64,000 nucleotides of DNA from Armatimonadota bacterium (GTDB lineage: Bacteria; Armatimonadota; Fimbriimonadia; Fimbriimonadales; Fimbriimonadaceae). The translations under genes were made by a program, and so were the position numbers. Below, one piece after another: positions 1 to 8,583 of the stretch; the first letter of the stretch is position 1, and each line of letters starts with the position of its first letter. The stretch is taken from assembly GCA_037138755.1 (NCBI GenBank), contig JBAXHT010000001.1, positions 95,805 through 159,804 of the forward strand, in the 5' to 3' direction. Below the pieces are notes generated by a model. The model was given only the letters and a program-made list of their open reading frames with translations, was not told the DNA's origin and ran no database searches.

Positions 1-580
1 GTTACGTCGAGCCCGTTTGGGGCATCACTTTTCTGTGCGCCAAATGGCGGTCTTAGCGGGATTAAGCAAGACATCCGTAGTGCAAGCCGAGGCGGGCCGA
101 ACCTCGAGACGCTCGACCTATGAAAAGATTGGATTAGCTTTGCATTTGCGCATGGAGTCTTTGCTCTCAATCACTCAGAGCACGACGGATCCATTCTCAG
201 TACACCGACAGGCCGACGACCGTTGGTATCGACTGGCTCACTTTAATGAGGGGCCGATCCAGGACCAGTCCGAGGAAGGCCGCAAGAAAGCGGTCGCCGC
301 CGGCGCAACCCCATTCTGTTACCTTTCTTCCCGCCTTCACGGAGGGGCAATCAAGCCGAATATTCTAGAGGTTCATGCGCAGTCGGAGAAACGATCTCAT
401 CCTGGTGAGGAGTTTGCCTTTGTCATGCAAGGTCGTGCACTGCTAGAGATTGGAGAGTCCGTCATCGAGCTTTCGGAGGGCGAGAGCGTGACGTTCTGGA
501 GCGGCGAGCCACATTCCTACGGCCCTGCTCCGGGCTCCCCGCTTCCGGTGCGAATTCTGAGCGTTAGAGTCGATCCATGA
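1..580 (+). CDS. XRE-family regulator with cupin sensor domain (5' end cut by window edge)
   Basis: The reading frame is open from base 2, so the start codon lies outside the window; an internal TTG at 17 is probably not the start. The first ~50 residues form a Cro/CI-type helix-turn-helix (SVRQMAVLAGLSKTSV followed by VQAEAGR, matching the usual recognition-helix/SxIERG pattern). The last ~70 residues form a single cupin barrel with the HPGEEFAFVMQG metal-site motif. This XRE-plus-cupin arrangement is typical of small-molecule-responsive repressors. Its stop overlaps the next gene's start (ATGA), so it is probably co-translated with the acetyltransferase. The ligand cannot be inferred. Confidence 0.85.
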   Translation, partial: LRRARLGHHFSVRQMAVLAGLSKTSVVQAEAGRTSRRSTYEKIGLALHLRMESLLSITQSTTDPFSVHRQADDRWYRLAHFNEGPIQDQSEEGRKKAVAAGATPFCYLSSRLHGGAIKPNILEVHAQSEKRSHPGEEFAFVMQGRALLEIGESVIELSEGESVTFWSGEPHSYGPAPGSPLPVRILSVRVDP

Positions 581-1293
581 CAATTCCCAAGGCAGTCGAG
601 ATTTTTGTTCAGGCGTTCAGTCAAGAAAAGAGCCGGACTTATCCGTATGTTCCAACCCAACTAGAACCTTGGCTCTGGGTGATGCAGGACACTCCGGATC
701 GGAAGAAGGCACGGAAACGCGAGGTGATTTCGATCTCTGGCGATCCGGCACAGACGGTCAACAGAATTGAAGAAGCGGGTTTCGGCTGGCACTTCATCTG
801 TGAGATCCACCCTCCGGACGTGGATTTCGAGTCGATTCGGTCGGAATACAAGCGTCTGGGTTACCGCGCGATCTCAACGGAATGGTTGTATGTCCATCGG
901 CTGGATACTCTCCCAGACCGCACTCAGAAGATCGAAATTGTCAAGATTGAGTCCGAGGAGATCATGGCGACGATTCCACAGACCGCCTCCCAAAAGCGAA
1001 AGCTGATGGAAGGGACCACAAAGTTTGCGATTCACGACGGCAACCAGGATCTCGGGTGGGTGACCCACATCCCGATGCTGGGGAGCAACTGGGTTTCCAG
1101 TCTCTGGGTAAGGCCGGAGTATCGGAGTAAGGGAATGGGAAGAGCCTTGATGACAGAGCTACTGCACCATGCCAAAACACGAGGCGATGCCGCAAGCGTG
1201 CTACTCGCCAGCTCCGATGGCGCGCGCCTCTACCCAAAGGTTGGGTACGAGTTGATCGCGGTTCTCCAGATGTTCTGTCCAGCAAAGCGGTAA
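577..1293 (+). CDS. GNAT-family N-acetyltransferase
   Basis: A 238-residue protein whose C-terminal half has the GNAT acetyl-CoA fold. SSLWVRPEYRSKGMGRALM is the conserved beta4/alpha3 pyrophosphate-binding region (R/Q-x-x-G-x-G/A), and the end reads ARLYPKVGYELI, the usual 'YxxxGF/Y' terminal motif. The N-terminal ~120 residues are not recognisable as a second GNAT copy by eye. The start ATG overlaps the stop of the XRE/cupin gene by 4 bases, indicating translational coupling and possible regulation by that protein. The substrate is unknown. The stop codon directly abuts the stop of the convergent pyrG with no intergenic base. Confidence 0.82.
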   Translation: MTIPKAVEIFVQAFSQEKSRTYPYVPTQLEPWLWVMQDTPDRKKARKREVISISGDPAQTVNRIEEAGFGWHFICEIHPPDVDFESIRSEYKRLGYRAISTEWLYVHRLDTLPDRTQKIEIVKIESEEIMATIPQTASQKRKLMEGTTKFAIHDGNQDLGWVTHIPMLGSNWVSSLWVRPEYRSKGMGRALMTELLHHAKTRGDAASVLLASSDGARLYPKVGYELIAVLQMFCPAKR

Positions 1294-2916
1294 CTACTTC
1301 AAAGCAGCCTTTTGCTTACTCTCAAGGGCAGCCTTGACCAGCCCTTGGAAGAGGGGATGCGCTCTGTTCGGTCGGCTCTTGAACTCGGGGTGGGCTTGGG
1401 TGCCAACGAAGAACGGGTGAGCGGGCACTTCGACCATTTCGACCAGGCGATAGTCAGGCGAAACTCCCGAGATGATCATTCCTTGCTCCTGGAGCTTTTC
1501 GCGGAAGTCGTTGTTGACCTCGTAGCGATGGCGGTGCCGCTCTGTGATACGCGTCGCACCGTACAGCTTCGCGCTCAAAGTGTCGTGAACCAAGTTGCAG
1601 GGGTACGAGCCGAGGCGCATCGAGGCACCTTTGTCGGTTACATCTTTCTGCTCAGGCAGGAGGTGGATGACCGGATACGGCGGGTTGGGAAGCATTTCTT
1701 CAGAGTTCGCTCCGACCAGACCACAGATGTTACGGGCGTACTCGATGACCGCCATCTGCATCCCGAGGCAGATCCCGAAGAACGGCATCCCGCTCTCGCG
1801 CGCAATGCGAATCGCTTCGATCTTCCCTTCGATTCCGCGACCTCCGAATCCGGGGCCGACAACGAGGCCATCAATATCTTTAAGGGCGTCTTCGGGAGAA
1901 AGTTCACCTTCCAAGGTGTCACTTTCGATCCATTTGACGTTGACTTTACAGTCGTTCGGAATTCCTGCGTGAACCAGGGCTTCGGCGATGGACTTGTAGG
2001 CGTCCCCGTTGGAGGTGTACTTCCCAACCACCGCGATCGTGACATCGTTGGACGGGTTCTTGAGTGTTCCGACGAGCTTGCGCCATTCTTCCATCTGATC
2101 CGGTCGATGCTCAAGACCGAGGCGTTTGGAAACGAATTCTCCCAGGCCGAGGTCTTCGTACATCAGCGGAACTTCGTACACCGTGTCGAGATTCTGAGAC
2201 TGGATAACGGCTTCCTTAGGGACTCCGCAGAACAGACTGATCTTCTCGATCACGTCGATTTCCATCTTGACTTCGCAGCGGCAGACGAGGACGTCGGGTG
2301 CGATACCGATTTCTCTCAGTTTGTAGACGGAGTGCTGGGTGGGTTTAGTTTTGACTTCGTGCCACGGCCCGACGGTGGGGACCATAGTGACGTGCACGTA
2401 CATCGTGTTTTCGTAGCCGAGGTCGGTTCGCATTTGACGAATGGCTTCGAGGAACGGAAGGCTTTCGATGTCGCCAACGGTTCCACCGATTTCTGCGATG
2501 ACGACATCGGCTTCTTGCTCGACAGCGACCTTCTGGACCAACGCCTTGATTTCGTTGGTGACGTGGGGGATGACCTGGACTGTGCCTCCCAGGTAGTCAC
2601 CGCGGCGCTCGGCTTCGATGACGTTTTTGTAGACCTTTCCGGTGGTGACGCTGCTGCCTTTGGAGCAGTTGACGTCCATAAAGCGCTCGTAGTGGCCAAG
2701 GTCGAGGTCGGTTTCGGCACCGTCTTCGGTAACAAAGACTTCGCCGTGCTGGAAAGGGTTCATTGTTCCAGCGTCGACGTTGATGTAGGGGTCAAGTTTG
2801 ATGGGGGCGACGGTGAAGCCACGGTTTCGGAGAAGCCTTCCTAGGCTTGCGGTGGCGACTCCTTTGCCAATCCCGCTCACAACTCCGCCCGTTACAAAGA
2901 TATATTTCGTCGCCAT
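1294..2916 (-). CDS. pyrG: CTP synthase
   Basis: Converts UTP to CTP using ATP and glutamine in the cytosol. The N-terminal amidoligase domain begins KYIFVTGGVVSGIGKG, the hallmark P-loop of the family, and the C-terminal class I glutamine amidotransferase domain has FGICLGMQ (Cys nucleophile) and QAHPEFKSRP (His-Glu). At 540 residues it has the normal family length. I place the start at 2916 (MATKYIFV) rather than the upstream TTG at 2940, because the conserved N-terminus starts there and an AAGG Shine-Dalgarno-like stretch lies just upstream. It is convergent with the GNAT gene. No neighbour belongs to pyrimidine metabolism. Confidence 0.98.
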   Translation of the reverse strand: MATKYIFVTGGVVSGIGKGVATASLGRLLRNRGFTVAPIKLDPYINVDAGTMNPFQHGEVFVTEDGAETDLDLGHYERFMDVNCSKGSSVTTGKVYKNVIEAERRGDYLGGTVQVIPHVTNEIKALVQKVAVEQEADVVIAEIGGTVGDIESLPFLEAIRQMRTDLGYENTMYVHVTMVPTVGPWHEVKTKPTQHSVYKLREIGIAPDVLVCRCEVKMEIDVIEKISLFCGVPKEAVIQSQNLDTVYEVPLMYEDLGLGEFVSKRLGLEHRPDQMEEWRKLVGTLKNPSNDVTIAVVGKYTSNGDAYKSIAEALVHAGIPNDCKVNVKWIESDTLEGELSPEDALKDIDGLVVGPGFGGRGIEGKIEAIRIARESGMPFFGICLGMQMAVIEYARNICGLVGANSEEMLPNPPYPVIHLLPEQKDVTDKGASMRLGSYPCNLVHDTLSAKLYGATRITERHRHRYEVNNDFREKLQEQGMIISGVSPDYRLVEMVEVPAHPFFVGTQAHPEFKSRPNRAHPLFQGLVKAALESKQKAALK

Positions 2917-3050
2917 TTTGACCTTTTGGTAAAACCCCAAAAAGGATGACGTTCGGCAAAGGCCGAAGGGAGGTGGGGTTTGGAGAAGTATACACGCTGG
3001 AGAGCGCGAGACAATTGCCCCACGCTCTCAGCGCTACATTCCGGAGAACT

Positions 3051-4721
3051 CTAACCTCCGCCTTTCACCTTGAGCGGAAGCCGCGGCAAGAAATTGATCG
3101 GATTGCCAAACTGGAATTGCGGCGCATCCAGCATGATGATTGGATTGGTTTGGTCTAGAGTCACGTTGAGATTCTGGTTCGTGCAGATTTCCCGTAGATC
3201 CTTTCCATCACTGTAGTAGAAACGAAGGCCACGAAGAGTGAATGAATCTGGATTCCAGGTCCCACCGCCGGGACCTGGTCGAATGCCGATCCCCAGGGCC
3301 ATGATCCGGCTGATAAATGGAGTGAGATTAGATTCTACGGTCGGTACCGGTACGGGTGCGATCCAACCAAACCGAAGGGTTGAATTGGCTGGAACGGAGG
3401 AGCCTCGCCAAAGTCCGGTTAATCCCGGTCGGTCAACGCCTTTGCCCCAGTTGACAACTTGGACGACCTTTTCCGGCTGGCTCCACATATCCTTGGGTTT
3501 AAGAATCGTAATCAGCTCCAACGTTGAGTCATCACGAAGATCGTCTGGCCCGGCCGTAATCTCAAAGCCCAGACTTGCCGGAATGTCCTTTGGAAGAACA
3601 AGTGGGGTCAGGCTCGGAGTTGACCAACGTGTAGCATTTCCACTGAATTTGGCGCCCGGGGTCCAGCATCCCCACTCGCGTGTGAGGCGATCTCCTTCTA
3701 CGGCGCTGACTCGAAGCTGAGCCATATCTGCTCGATTCACCCGGAGACCATCGCCGGTGTTGACTCCGCAGTTGATTCCGTATCGTCGGATTTCCGTTCG
3801 ATTTACGCCCGGCACCTCGAGATACAGATTGAGTTCTCGACGCCCGTTAGCATTGAACGGCGCAAACTGGTTGAGCGCGTAAGTCTCCTTTGACTCGGTC
3901 ATCCCCCTTGGAACTCCGCTGGAGGAAAGTCTTTGCGCCGCACGCCAAGGCGTCTCAATTCGCCGTCCGTCGGCAAGGTCCACGTAGAACTGCCAATTCG
4001 CAGTGTCGTCCCAATCTCCCGCCGCGTTGCCTTGTGTGTTTCGAAACAGGCTGGAGGAAGTCACCGTTGCGCACAGCCGGTTGGTTCTAGTGAACTGCTC
4101 GTCTTTAAACGTCATCACTTCGCCACTTTTCCACTCATCGAAGGCATTAGCCGTGGTGAACTCATAGTTGACGGTGTCGTCAAACAGTAACTCTTCCTTT
4201 GCGTAGCCACCCTGCAAGGTCTCTGAGGCAAGTACTTGGACTCGGCCAATACGCCACTTGTCCGGCTTGAGAAGCTGGCCATCGCCCTTGTGAAGTTGAG
4301 TTGTAATTCCGATGTGCTTGATGCGACCGACCTCGAGCCAATCGGGGATGTCCCAGTGCCACGCAAGCATTGTGTTTCCTGCAAGTGGTACACCCGGCAC
4401 CGCCAGGGGAGCAGCCGCACGCGAGCCGTCTTCGAATTCAAAGAACAGAGATGCTGAGCCGCCGTCTCGCAGATCATCTCCCCCGGAAAGAACCGACACA
4501 AACATGTGCTTGAACTTGCGGAGAGGCTGTCTGGGTGCCCTCGGTAGCGGATTCGCATTATTCCCTGTCGCTTTGTTCGGGCTCAGTTTGAGGACGTCCA
4601 GCGAGGGGCGAAACTTCATATTGAAGATCGCGTGAGGTGGAGGGTTGAATTGTTGGGAGAGAATCGCGGGCTGCGGACGAGTCAGCTCATTTGCAATGAC
4701 GGCGAGAGTAATCAAGGACAT
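3051..4721 (-). CDS. Unknown protein with three repeated beta-rich modules
   Basis: A 556-residue protein that I cannot assign to a family. By eye it contains three related modules at about residues 73-165, 214-340 and 385-505. Modules 1 and 3 open with SGGDDLRD and AGPDDLRD. All three end with a 'GI...(x)n...D...L..L' segment: GITTQLHKGDG, GINCGVNTGDG and GIGIRPGPGGG, each followed by a PD- or AD-containing strand. The alternating hydrophobic pattern suggests beta-sandwich domains, as in extracellular or carbohydrate-associated proteins. The first ~15 residues are mildly hydrophobic and could be a weak signal peptide. The start is supported by a TAGAAT box exactly 6 nt upstream. It is divergent from the GH5-like gene. 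Confidence 0.7.
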   Translation of the reverse strand: MSLITLAVIANELTRPQPAILSQQFNPPPHAIFNMKFRPSLDVLKLSPNKATGNNANPLPRAPRQPLRKFKHMFVSVLSGGDDLRDGGSASLFFEFEDGSRAAAPLAVPGVPLAGNTMLAWHWDIPDWLEVGRIKHIGITTQLHKGDGQLLKPDKWRIGRVQVLASETLQGGYAKEELLFDDTVNYEFTTANAFDEWKSGEVMTFKDEQFTRTNRLCATVTSSSLFRNTQGNAAGDWDDTANWQFYVDLADGRRIETPWRAAQRLSSSGVPRGMTESKETYALNQFAPFNANGRRELNLYLEVPGVNRTEIRRYGINCGVNTGDGLRVNRADMAQLRVSAVEGDRLTREWGCWTPGAKFSGNATRWSTPSLTPLVLPKDIPASLGFEITAGPDDLRDDSTLELITILKPKDMWSQPEKVVQVVNWGKGVDRPGLTGLWRGSSVPANSTLRFGWIAPVPVPTVESNLTPFISRIMALGIGIRPGPGGGTWNPDSFTLRGLRFYYSDGKDLREICTNQNLNVTLDQTNPIIMLDAPQFQFGNPINFLPRLPLKVKGGG

Positions 4722-4727
4722 AGCCGA

Positions 4728-4733
4728 ATTCTA
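4728..4733 (-). promoter_or_regulatory. Leaderless-type -10 box (TAGAAT, 6 nt before start)
   Basis: On the minus strand TAGAAT is followed by 6 nt and then the ATG at 4721. This spacing would place transcription initiation on the start codon itself. No Shine-Dalgarno sequence is visible. Confidence 0.6.
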
Positions 4734-4794
4734 AGCCTTTGATATCCCAGATGGCAAGCAAAAGATCAGGCAAGCTAATGCCTAATGCCCGAGA

Positions 4795-4800
4795 TACAAT
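4795..4800 (+). promoter_or_regulatory. Leaderless-type -10 box (TACAAT, 6 nt before start)
   Basis: TACAAT, then CCTGAT, then the ATG at 4807. No ribosome binding site is visible. It forms a divergent promoter pair with the box at 4728-4733. Confidence 0.6.
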
Positions 4801-4806
4801 CCTGAT

Positions 4807-5832
4807 ATGTTGAGCGTAGTGATGAGCGGGGTTCTTTTGACAAGTCTAAACAACCAGTGGACTGCAGAGCAGGCAAACAAGTGGCAGGCGAAGCAGCCTT
4901 GGGTTGTTGGGGCGAATTTCTTGCCTTCGACTGCGATCAACCAGTTGGAGATGTGGCAGGCAGAATCCTGGGATCCGGTGACCATTGATCGCGAGCTCGG
5001 ATGGGCGGAAGGGATTGGGATGAACACGGTTAGGGTTTATTTGCATGATCTGGCTTACCAGGCTGATCCAAAAGGATTTAAGAAGCGAATGTCTTCTTTT
5101 TTGCAGATTGCTTCGAAGCACAAAATTCGACCGTTGTTTGTTTTCTTCGATGACTGCTGGAATCCGAATCCTTCTATCGGGATGCAACCGGCGCCCAAGA
5201 AGGGGGTTCATAACAGCGGCTGGGTTCGATCGCCGGGAGATTCTTCGCGGTCATTGGCTGAGTTTCCGAGGTTGAAGGTTTATGTTCAGGACATCCTTCG
5301 AACTTTCAGCAAAGACAAGCGGGTTTATCTTTGGGACCTTTACAACGAGCCGGGGAACTCGGGTTATGAACTCAAATCAGTTCCGTTGCTAAACGCAGTT
5401 TTTGATTGGGCGCAGGAGGTTCGGCCTTCTCAGCCGCTGTCGGTTGGGGTTTGGTATGGCAACGAAACTTTGAACAAGATACAGCTAGATCGGAGCGATG
5501 TGGTGACCTTCCATAACTACAACGACACTGCTTCTCTTTCGGGGCAGATTGCTTCGTTGAAGGCGCTGGGACGGCCGGTGGTTTGTACGGAGTGGATGGC
5601 TCGGACCAACAATTCACGGGTACTGACCCATCTTGGTGTGTTCAAAGATGCCGGCGTCGCGGCGATCAACTGGGGACTGGTTTCTGGAAAGTCGAACACG
5701 ATTTTCCCCTGGGGGTCGAAGGAAGGTGGCGAGGAGCCTAAGGTTTGGTTCCACGATTTGTTCCGGCAGGATGGGACGCCGTTTGATGCGGCGGAGATTG
5801 CGGAGTTTCGGCGGCTGACTGGGCGATCGTAG
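4807..5832 (+). CDS. GH5-like (cellulase/mannanase superfamily) glycoside hydrolase
   Basis: A 341-residue TIM-barrel glycosidase of clan GH-A. LWDLYNEPGN carries the conserved Asn-Glu (acid/base) and VVCTEWMART near the C-terminus the second catalytic Glu (nucleophile). The N-terminal section with GMNTVRVYLHDL and the later HNYND fit the same fold. Close homologues are often labelled 1,4-beta-xylanase or endo-mannosidase, but the substrate cannot be fixed from sequence. The first ~14 residues are hydrophobic and could be a short export signal. It stands alone: divergent from the modular unknown protein and convergent with the caspase-like gene. Confidence 0.8.
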   Translation: MLSVVMSGVLLTSLNNQWTAEQANKWQAKQPWVVGANFLPSTAINQLEMWQAESWDPVTIDRELGWAEGIGMNTVRVYLHDLAYQADPKGFKKRMSSFLQIASKHKIRPLFVFFDDCWNPNPSIGMQPAPKKGVHNSGWVRSPGDSSRSLAEFPRLKVYVQDILRTFSKDKRVYLWDLYNEPGNSGYELKSVPLLNAVFDWAQEVRPSQPLSVGVWYGNETLNKIQLDRSDVVTFHNYNDTASLSGQIASLKALGRPVVCTEWMARTNNSRVLTHLGVFKDAGVAAINWGLVSGKSNTIFPWGSKEGGEEPKVWFHDLFRQDGTPFDAAEIAEFRRLTGRS

Positions 5833-5835
5833 ATA

Positions 5836-5880
5836 CCCCTCGCAGGAGAGGGTTCGGTGAGCGAAGTGAACCGGGGGAGC
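5836..5880. repeat. Imperfect palindromic intergenic repeat (degenerate)
   Basis: Between two convergent genes. CCCTC/GAGGG (5837-5841 with 5848-5852) and GGTTC/GAACC (5851-5855 with 5868-5872) form two adjacent small hairpins. The block resembles the widespread extragenic 'CCCTC...GAGGG...GGTTC...GAACC' stem-loop repeats of many bacteria. Only one copy is visible here, so its status as a repeat is inferred. Confidence 0.35.
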
Positions 5881-5974
5881 GGGAGGAGTCTTGTCGGTTC
5901 TGGAGTTACACGTGGTTAAAGTCTGGTAGTTTCGAACTCTCTCCAGCCCGCCGGACTGCTGCTTGCCCACGAAT

Positions 5975-7147
5975 TTACGGGTTCGGCCGGCCAAGTGAAG
6001 TACTGATCGGGCGGATCCGACTTGGGCCGAACCACTCATCCTTCGTCGGAGGCAAACCGTCCACCCGACATCCATGCAAGCTCTCGAATGTGGCAAGTAC
6101 GGTCGCTGGGTGCCACTTGCCATCCGTACCACTTTTCACCTCGACCCTATGTCCAACTTTATACCGTGGGAACTGGGGCACTCTGACATCATCTGCTGAA
6201 ACGACCTCGTCCTCATCAGACTTCGTGTTCTTCGTGTAGTGAATCTTGAACCCATCCGGGGTGACGGCGAGAATCTCGGCTCGGTACCACTTGCCTTTCC
6301 ACCTCACCTCAACAAGCTCTCCAACCCTATCGGGTGCCTGTCCCTTAGCAACCGTGAGCCGCATGTTGAGATCAAACGCTCCTGAGGTTGCGAACATCGG
6401 CTTACCTTCTGCGGCATGCGCCATGTATCGCTTGGTGTACCACGCAAGCTCCCCAAAAGTCACATAGCCATCCTTGTCCAAGTCCACGACCGGATTTCCG
6501 CCAAATCCCCGAAGCAGGCTCTGATAGAATCGGCACCCACTTGATGCAGATTGCTGAGAGAAGGTCGAACTGAGGGCGCCATAGCTAATTCGACTTCGGC
6601 GGCGATCGATCAAGTCCACAACTCCACCCGAGTAACAGCTATCGATGAACAACAGCGCATGACTTCCGCGGAAGTTCGTCTCAATCGCATCAATCAACCA
6701 AGTCTTCTGCAAGCTCCGGTCATGCATGCTCAGGATGTTGCGTCCGCTATGCCCGCTGAAGGCAAAGATCAGCATTTCGCCCGGGCGGCTTTGGCGAAGG
6801 AAAGCGGCGAACTGGTTTGACACGTTCTGGGCGGTCGCCTGCTGTTTGGTCAACAGCATGATCTGATTTGCGGGTACCCCAAGCTCTCGGAACTGATCCA
6901 CAAATGCCGACGAGGGAATCTCAAGCCACGATGCGGGCGGCGCACTCTCTCCCTCATAAAGCAGAACGTCAATGAAGAAGACCCGGGTCTTTGCGGGCGT
7001 CCATCCGAGTTGGTTTGGCGTTTGAGCGAATGCGGTTGCCCCGCATGAAAGCAAATAAAGCAATACTAACCAAACCCGATACAGCGATGTCTGGTTGATC
7101 CTCTCGATTGCTTCCATGAGGACTTTGAAGTTCCGTCCGGACCACAT
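5975..7147 (-). CDS. Secreted caspase-like (C14) protease with EF-hand and two Tudor-like modules
   Basis: A 390-residue protein. A signal peptide is likely (hydrophobic stretch ~residues 24-41 ending AFAQ); the start may instead be the internal ATG at 7117. Residues ~50-215 form a caspase/metacaspase fold with His133 (FSGHSG) and Cys171 (IDSCYSGG), both catalytic. Residues 222-233 (DLDKDGYVTFGE) match a complete EF-hand calcium loop. Two C-terminal Tudor/Agenet-like beta modules follow: ~274-323 (VEVRWKGKWYRAEILAV) and ~329-380 (VEVKSGTDGKWHPATVLA). Caspase homologues are known; this domain order is unusual. Calcium dependence and export are inference. The substrate is unknown. Confidence 0.85.
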   Translation of the reverse strand: MWSGRNFKVLMEAIERINQTSLYRVWLVLLYLLSCGATAFAQTPNQLGWTPAKTRVFFIDVLLYEGESAPPASWLEIPSSAFVDQFRELGVPANQIMLLTKQQATAQNVSNQFAAFLRQSRPGEMLIFAFSGHSGRNILSMHDRSLQKTWLIDAIETNFRGSHALLFIDSCYSGGVVDLIDRRRSRISYGALSSTFSQQSASSGCRFYQSLLRGFGGNPVVDLDKDGYVTFGELAWYTKRYMAHAAEGKPMFATSGAFDLNMRLTVAKGQAPDRVGELVEVRWKGKWYRAEILAVTPDGFKIHYTKNTKSDEDEVVSADDVRVPQFPRYKVGHRVEVKSGTDGKWHPATVLATFESLHGCRVDGLPPTKDEWFGPSRIRPISTSLGRPNP

Positions 7148-7387
7148 GATCTCTCATTCCCTCGGCCGCCTCCGCTCATCAGTTGCCGGCGGCCACCCGT
7201 GTTGTTTGAAGATACGTCACACATTGAGACGCGGTTGGCGTTACTCCCCGGAATGGCTCAAGATTATCTTTTTAGCCTGAATGATCCCCAATTTGAACGA
7301 GGACACCCCGTGAACGCATACGACAATTATCGTACAGAACACATTTAGAAGAATGTGAAGGAGCTTCTGGATGCAGATCTCTATGAA

Positions 7388-8083
7388 TCAGTCCTTAAAC
7401 AGCGGCGTGAATTCCAGCGGTGTCTCGCCTTCTCGATCCACATCGAACGCTCCTGCCCTCTCACGATCGACAACGACCTTGTGGAACTCCTCGTTCACAA
7501 AGTGGACCGCCGCTCCATCCGTAGCGGCGTAGCCGGGGGCGATGGTTTGTTCTCGGAGCATTTGGCGCAGGAGGGGTTTACGTTCGGGTTCGGAGTCGTA
7601 GTGGGGGGTGAAGCTGCCGGGGAGCCAGCCTAGGCAGGGCATGACCTGGATTCCGGGGCCGAGGGAGTCGGTGGTGCACTGCTCGAACCAGATGTTGGCT
7701 CCGGCGGAGATTCCGGCGAGGATGGTGCCTTGGTTGTAGGCTTTGCGCAGGATCGTGTCGATTCCCCAGGCTTGCCAGAGGAGCATCATGTTCATGGTGC
7801 TGCCTCCGCCTACGAAGATGAGGTCTTGGTCGAGGAGCATTTCTTCAGGGGTTCCGGTCCAGGTTTGGGATCGGAAGAGTTGGAAGACGCTGGTTTGGGC
7901 GCCGAGGGATTTGTAGGCGGTTTCGAATTTGGCGATGTAGTCGAGCGAATCTCCACTGGCGGTGGGGATAAAGCAGACTTTTGGTTTGCTGGCGGCGCAG
8001 AGGGAGAGGAGGTACTCGTCGAGGCGAAGGTTTTCGAGGCTGGACCCGAAGCCTCCGCCGCCGAGGGCGATGATCTGGCGCAT
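7388..8083 (-). CDS. pepE: Peptidase E-like (family S51) peptidase
   Basis: A 231-residue cytosolic class-I-amidotransferase-fold serine peptidase. IFVGGGSTMNMM and GISAGANIWFE (nucleophilic Ser in GxSAG) are the S51 signatures, and a later His in SFTPHYDS fits the catalytic triad region. Dipeptidase E cleaves N-terminal Asp-X dipeptides; members outside enterobacteria vary in specificity, so the aspartyl preference is inferred. No cyanophycin genes are nearby, although cyanophycinase belongs to the same family. It lies downstream of the small 93- to 87-residue acidic gene on the same strand. Confidence 0.85.
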   Translation of the reverse strand: MRQIIALGGGGFGSSLENLRLDEYLLSLCAASKPKVCFIPTASGDSLDYIAKFETAYKSLGAQTSVFQLFRSQTWTGTPEEMLLDQDLIFVGGGSTMNMMLLWQAWGIDTILRKAYNQGTILAGISAGANIWFEQCTTDSLGPGIQVMPCLGWLPGSFTPHYDSEPERKPLLRQMLREQTIAPGYAATDGAAVHFVNEEFHKVVVDRERAGAFDVDREGETPLEFTPLFKD

Positions 8084-8131
8084 TTGCTGGTTGGGGGTTT
8101 GGGGCGAGGGTTGTTCCCACCCCTTGAGGTG

Positions 8132-8395
8132 TTATTGAGCTTCTTCGGTTGATTCGTCGGCTGGGGCAGAGTCGCCTAGGAATTTGTCGAGCATTCCGTC
8201 GATCGCGCTACCTTCGGGGGCAAATTTGTTTTTGAGTTCGTCGAGCATGTCGCCGTGGAGGGCGTCGTCGATTTGGCCTTCGATGCTGTCGGGGATCTTA
8301 TCTCGGAATTTATCGAGAACGTCTCCGGCTTTGCCTTCGAGTTCTTCGTGGGTCATGCCGAATTTGGAGGCGATTTGGTTGAGGAAGTCGCTCAT
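8132..8395 (-). CDS. Small acidic helical protein of unknown function
   Basis: An 87-residue protein (if it starts at MSDFLNQI, 8395; an upstream ATG at 8413 would add six residues). It is rich in Asp, Glu and Lys and predicted helical: LNQIASKFGM, DVLDKFRDKIPDSIEGQI and MLDKFLGD form amphipathic stretches. The tail is acidic (ADESTEEAQ). The repeated 'L-x-x-F' pattern resembles small phage-shock/antitoxin-like or CsbD-like stress proteins, but I do not recognise a family. TACAAT lies 9 nt upstream of the chosen start and there is no Shine-Dalgarno sequence. Its neighbours on the same strand are pepE downstream and a 49-residue ORF upstream. Confidence 0.6.
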   Translation of the reverse strand: MSDFLNQIASKFGMTHEELEGKAGDVLDKFRDKIPDSIEGQIDDALHGDMLDELKNKFAPEGSAIDGMLDKFLGDSAPADESTEEAQ

Positions 8396-8414
8396 TTCGG
8401 GTTCATTGTACACG

Positions 8415-8564
8415 CTATCCGGGGTTCTGTTTGCGGATGCGCTGGCTGCTCTGCTTGGGCGTGAGCTTGCTGTTGTCGCTGGCGGGAGTTTGGTTTTGGG
8501 CCGGAGCAGCGTCTCGCAGTTTGTCGAGGGCGGCTTTGATGTCTTTTTTGGATGGACGGGACAT
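8415..8564 (-). CDS. 49-residue small protein
   Basis: ATG at 8564 to TAG at 8415 encodes a 49-residue basic, low-complexity protein beginning MSRPSKKDIKAALDKLRDAA and ending KQNPG. The first 20 residues form an amphipathic basic helix and the rest is Gln/Asn/Ser/Pro-rich and probably disordered. An AAGGA Shine-Dalgarno sequence sits 8 nt upstream. That ribosome site is fused to the U-tract of the terminator at 8584-8613, so expression may depend on read-through. The family is unknown. It is supported as a gene by the good ribosome site and tight fit between neighbours on the same strand. Confidence 0.5.
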   Translation of the reverse strand: MSRPSKKDIKAALDKLRDAAPAQNQTPASDNSKLTPKQSSQRIRKQNPG

Positions 8565-8583
8565 GGTGGGATTCCTTAAAGAA

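Noticed and set aside
1312-2844. 510-codon antisense reading frame opposite pyrG
   Set aside because: Same codon-bias mirror effect; low-complexity composition (Asp, Phe, Val, Gly) and no motif.
7148-7387. Possible gene or regulatory RNA in the gap between pepE and the caspase-like gene
   Set aside because: Only a 7-bp GC hairpin (7164-7170 with 7188-7194) and an isolated TACGA...TCGTA palindrome near 7318-7333; no convincing ORF, promoter or RNA structure.
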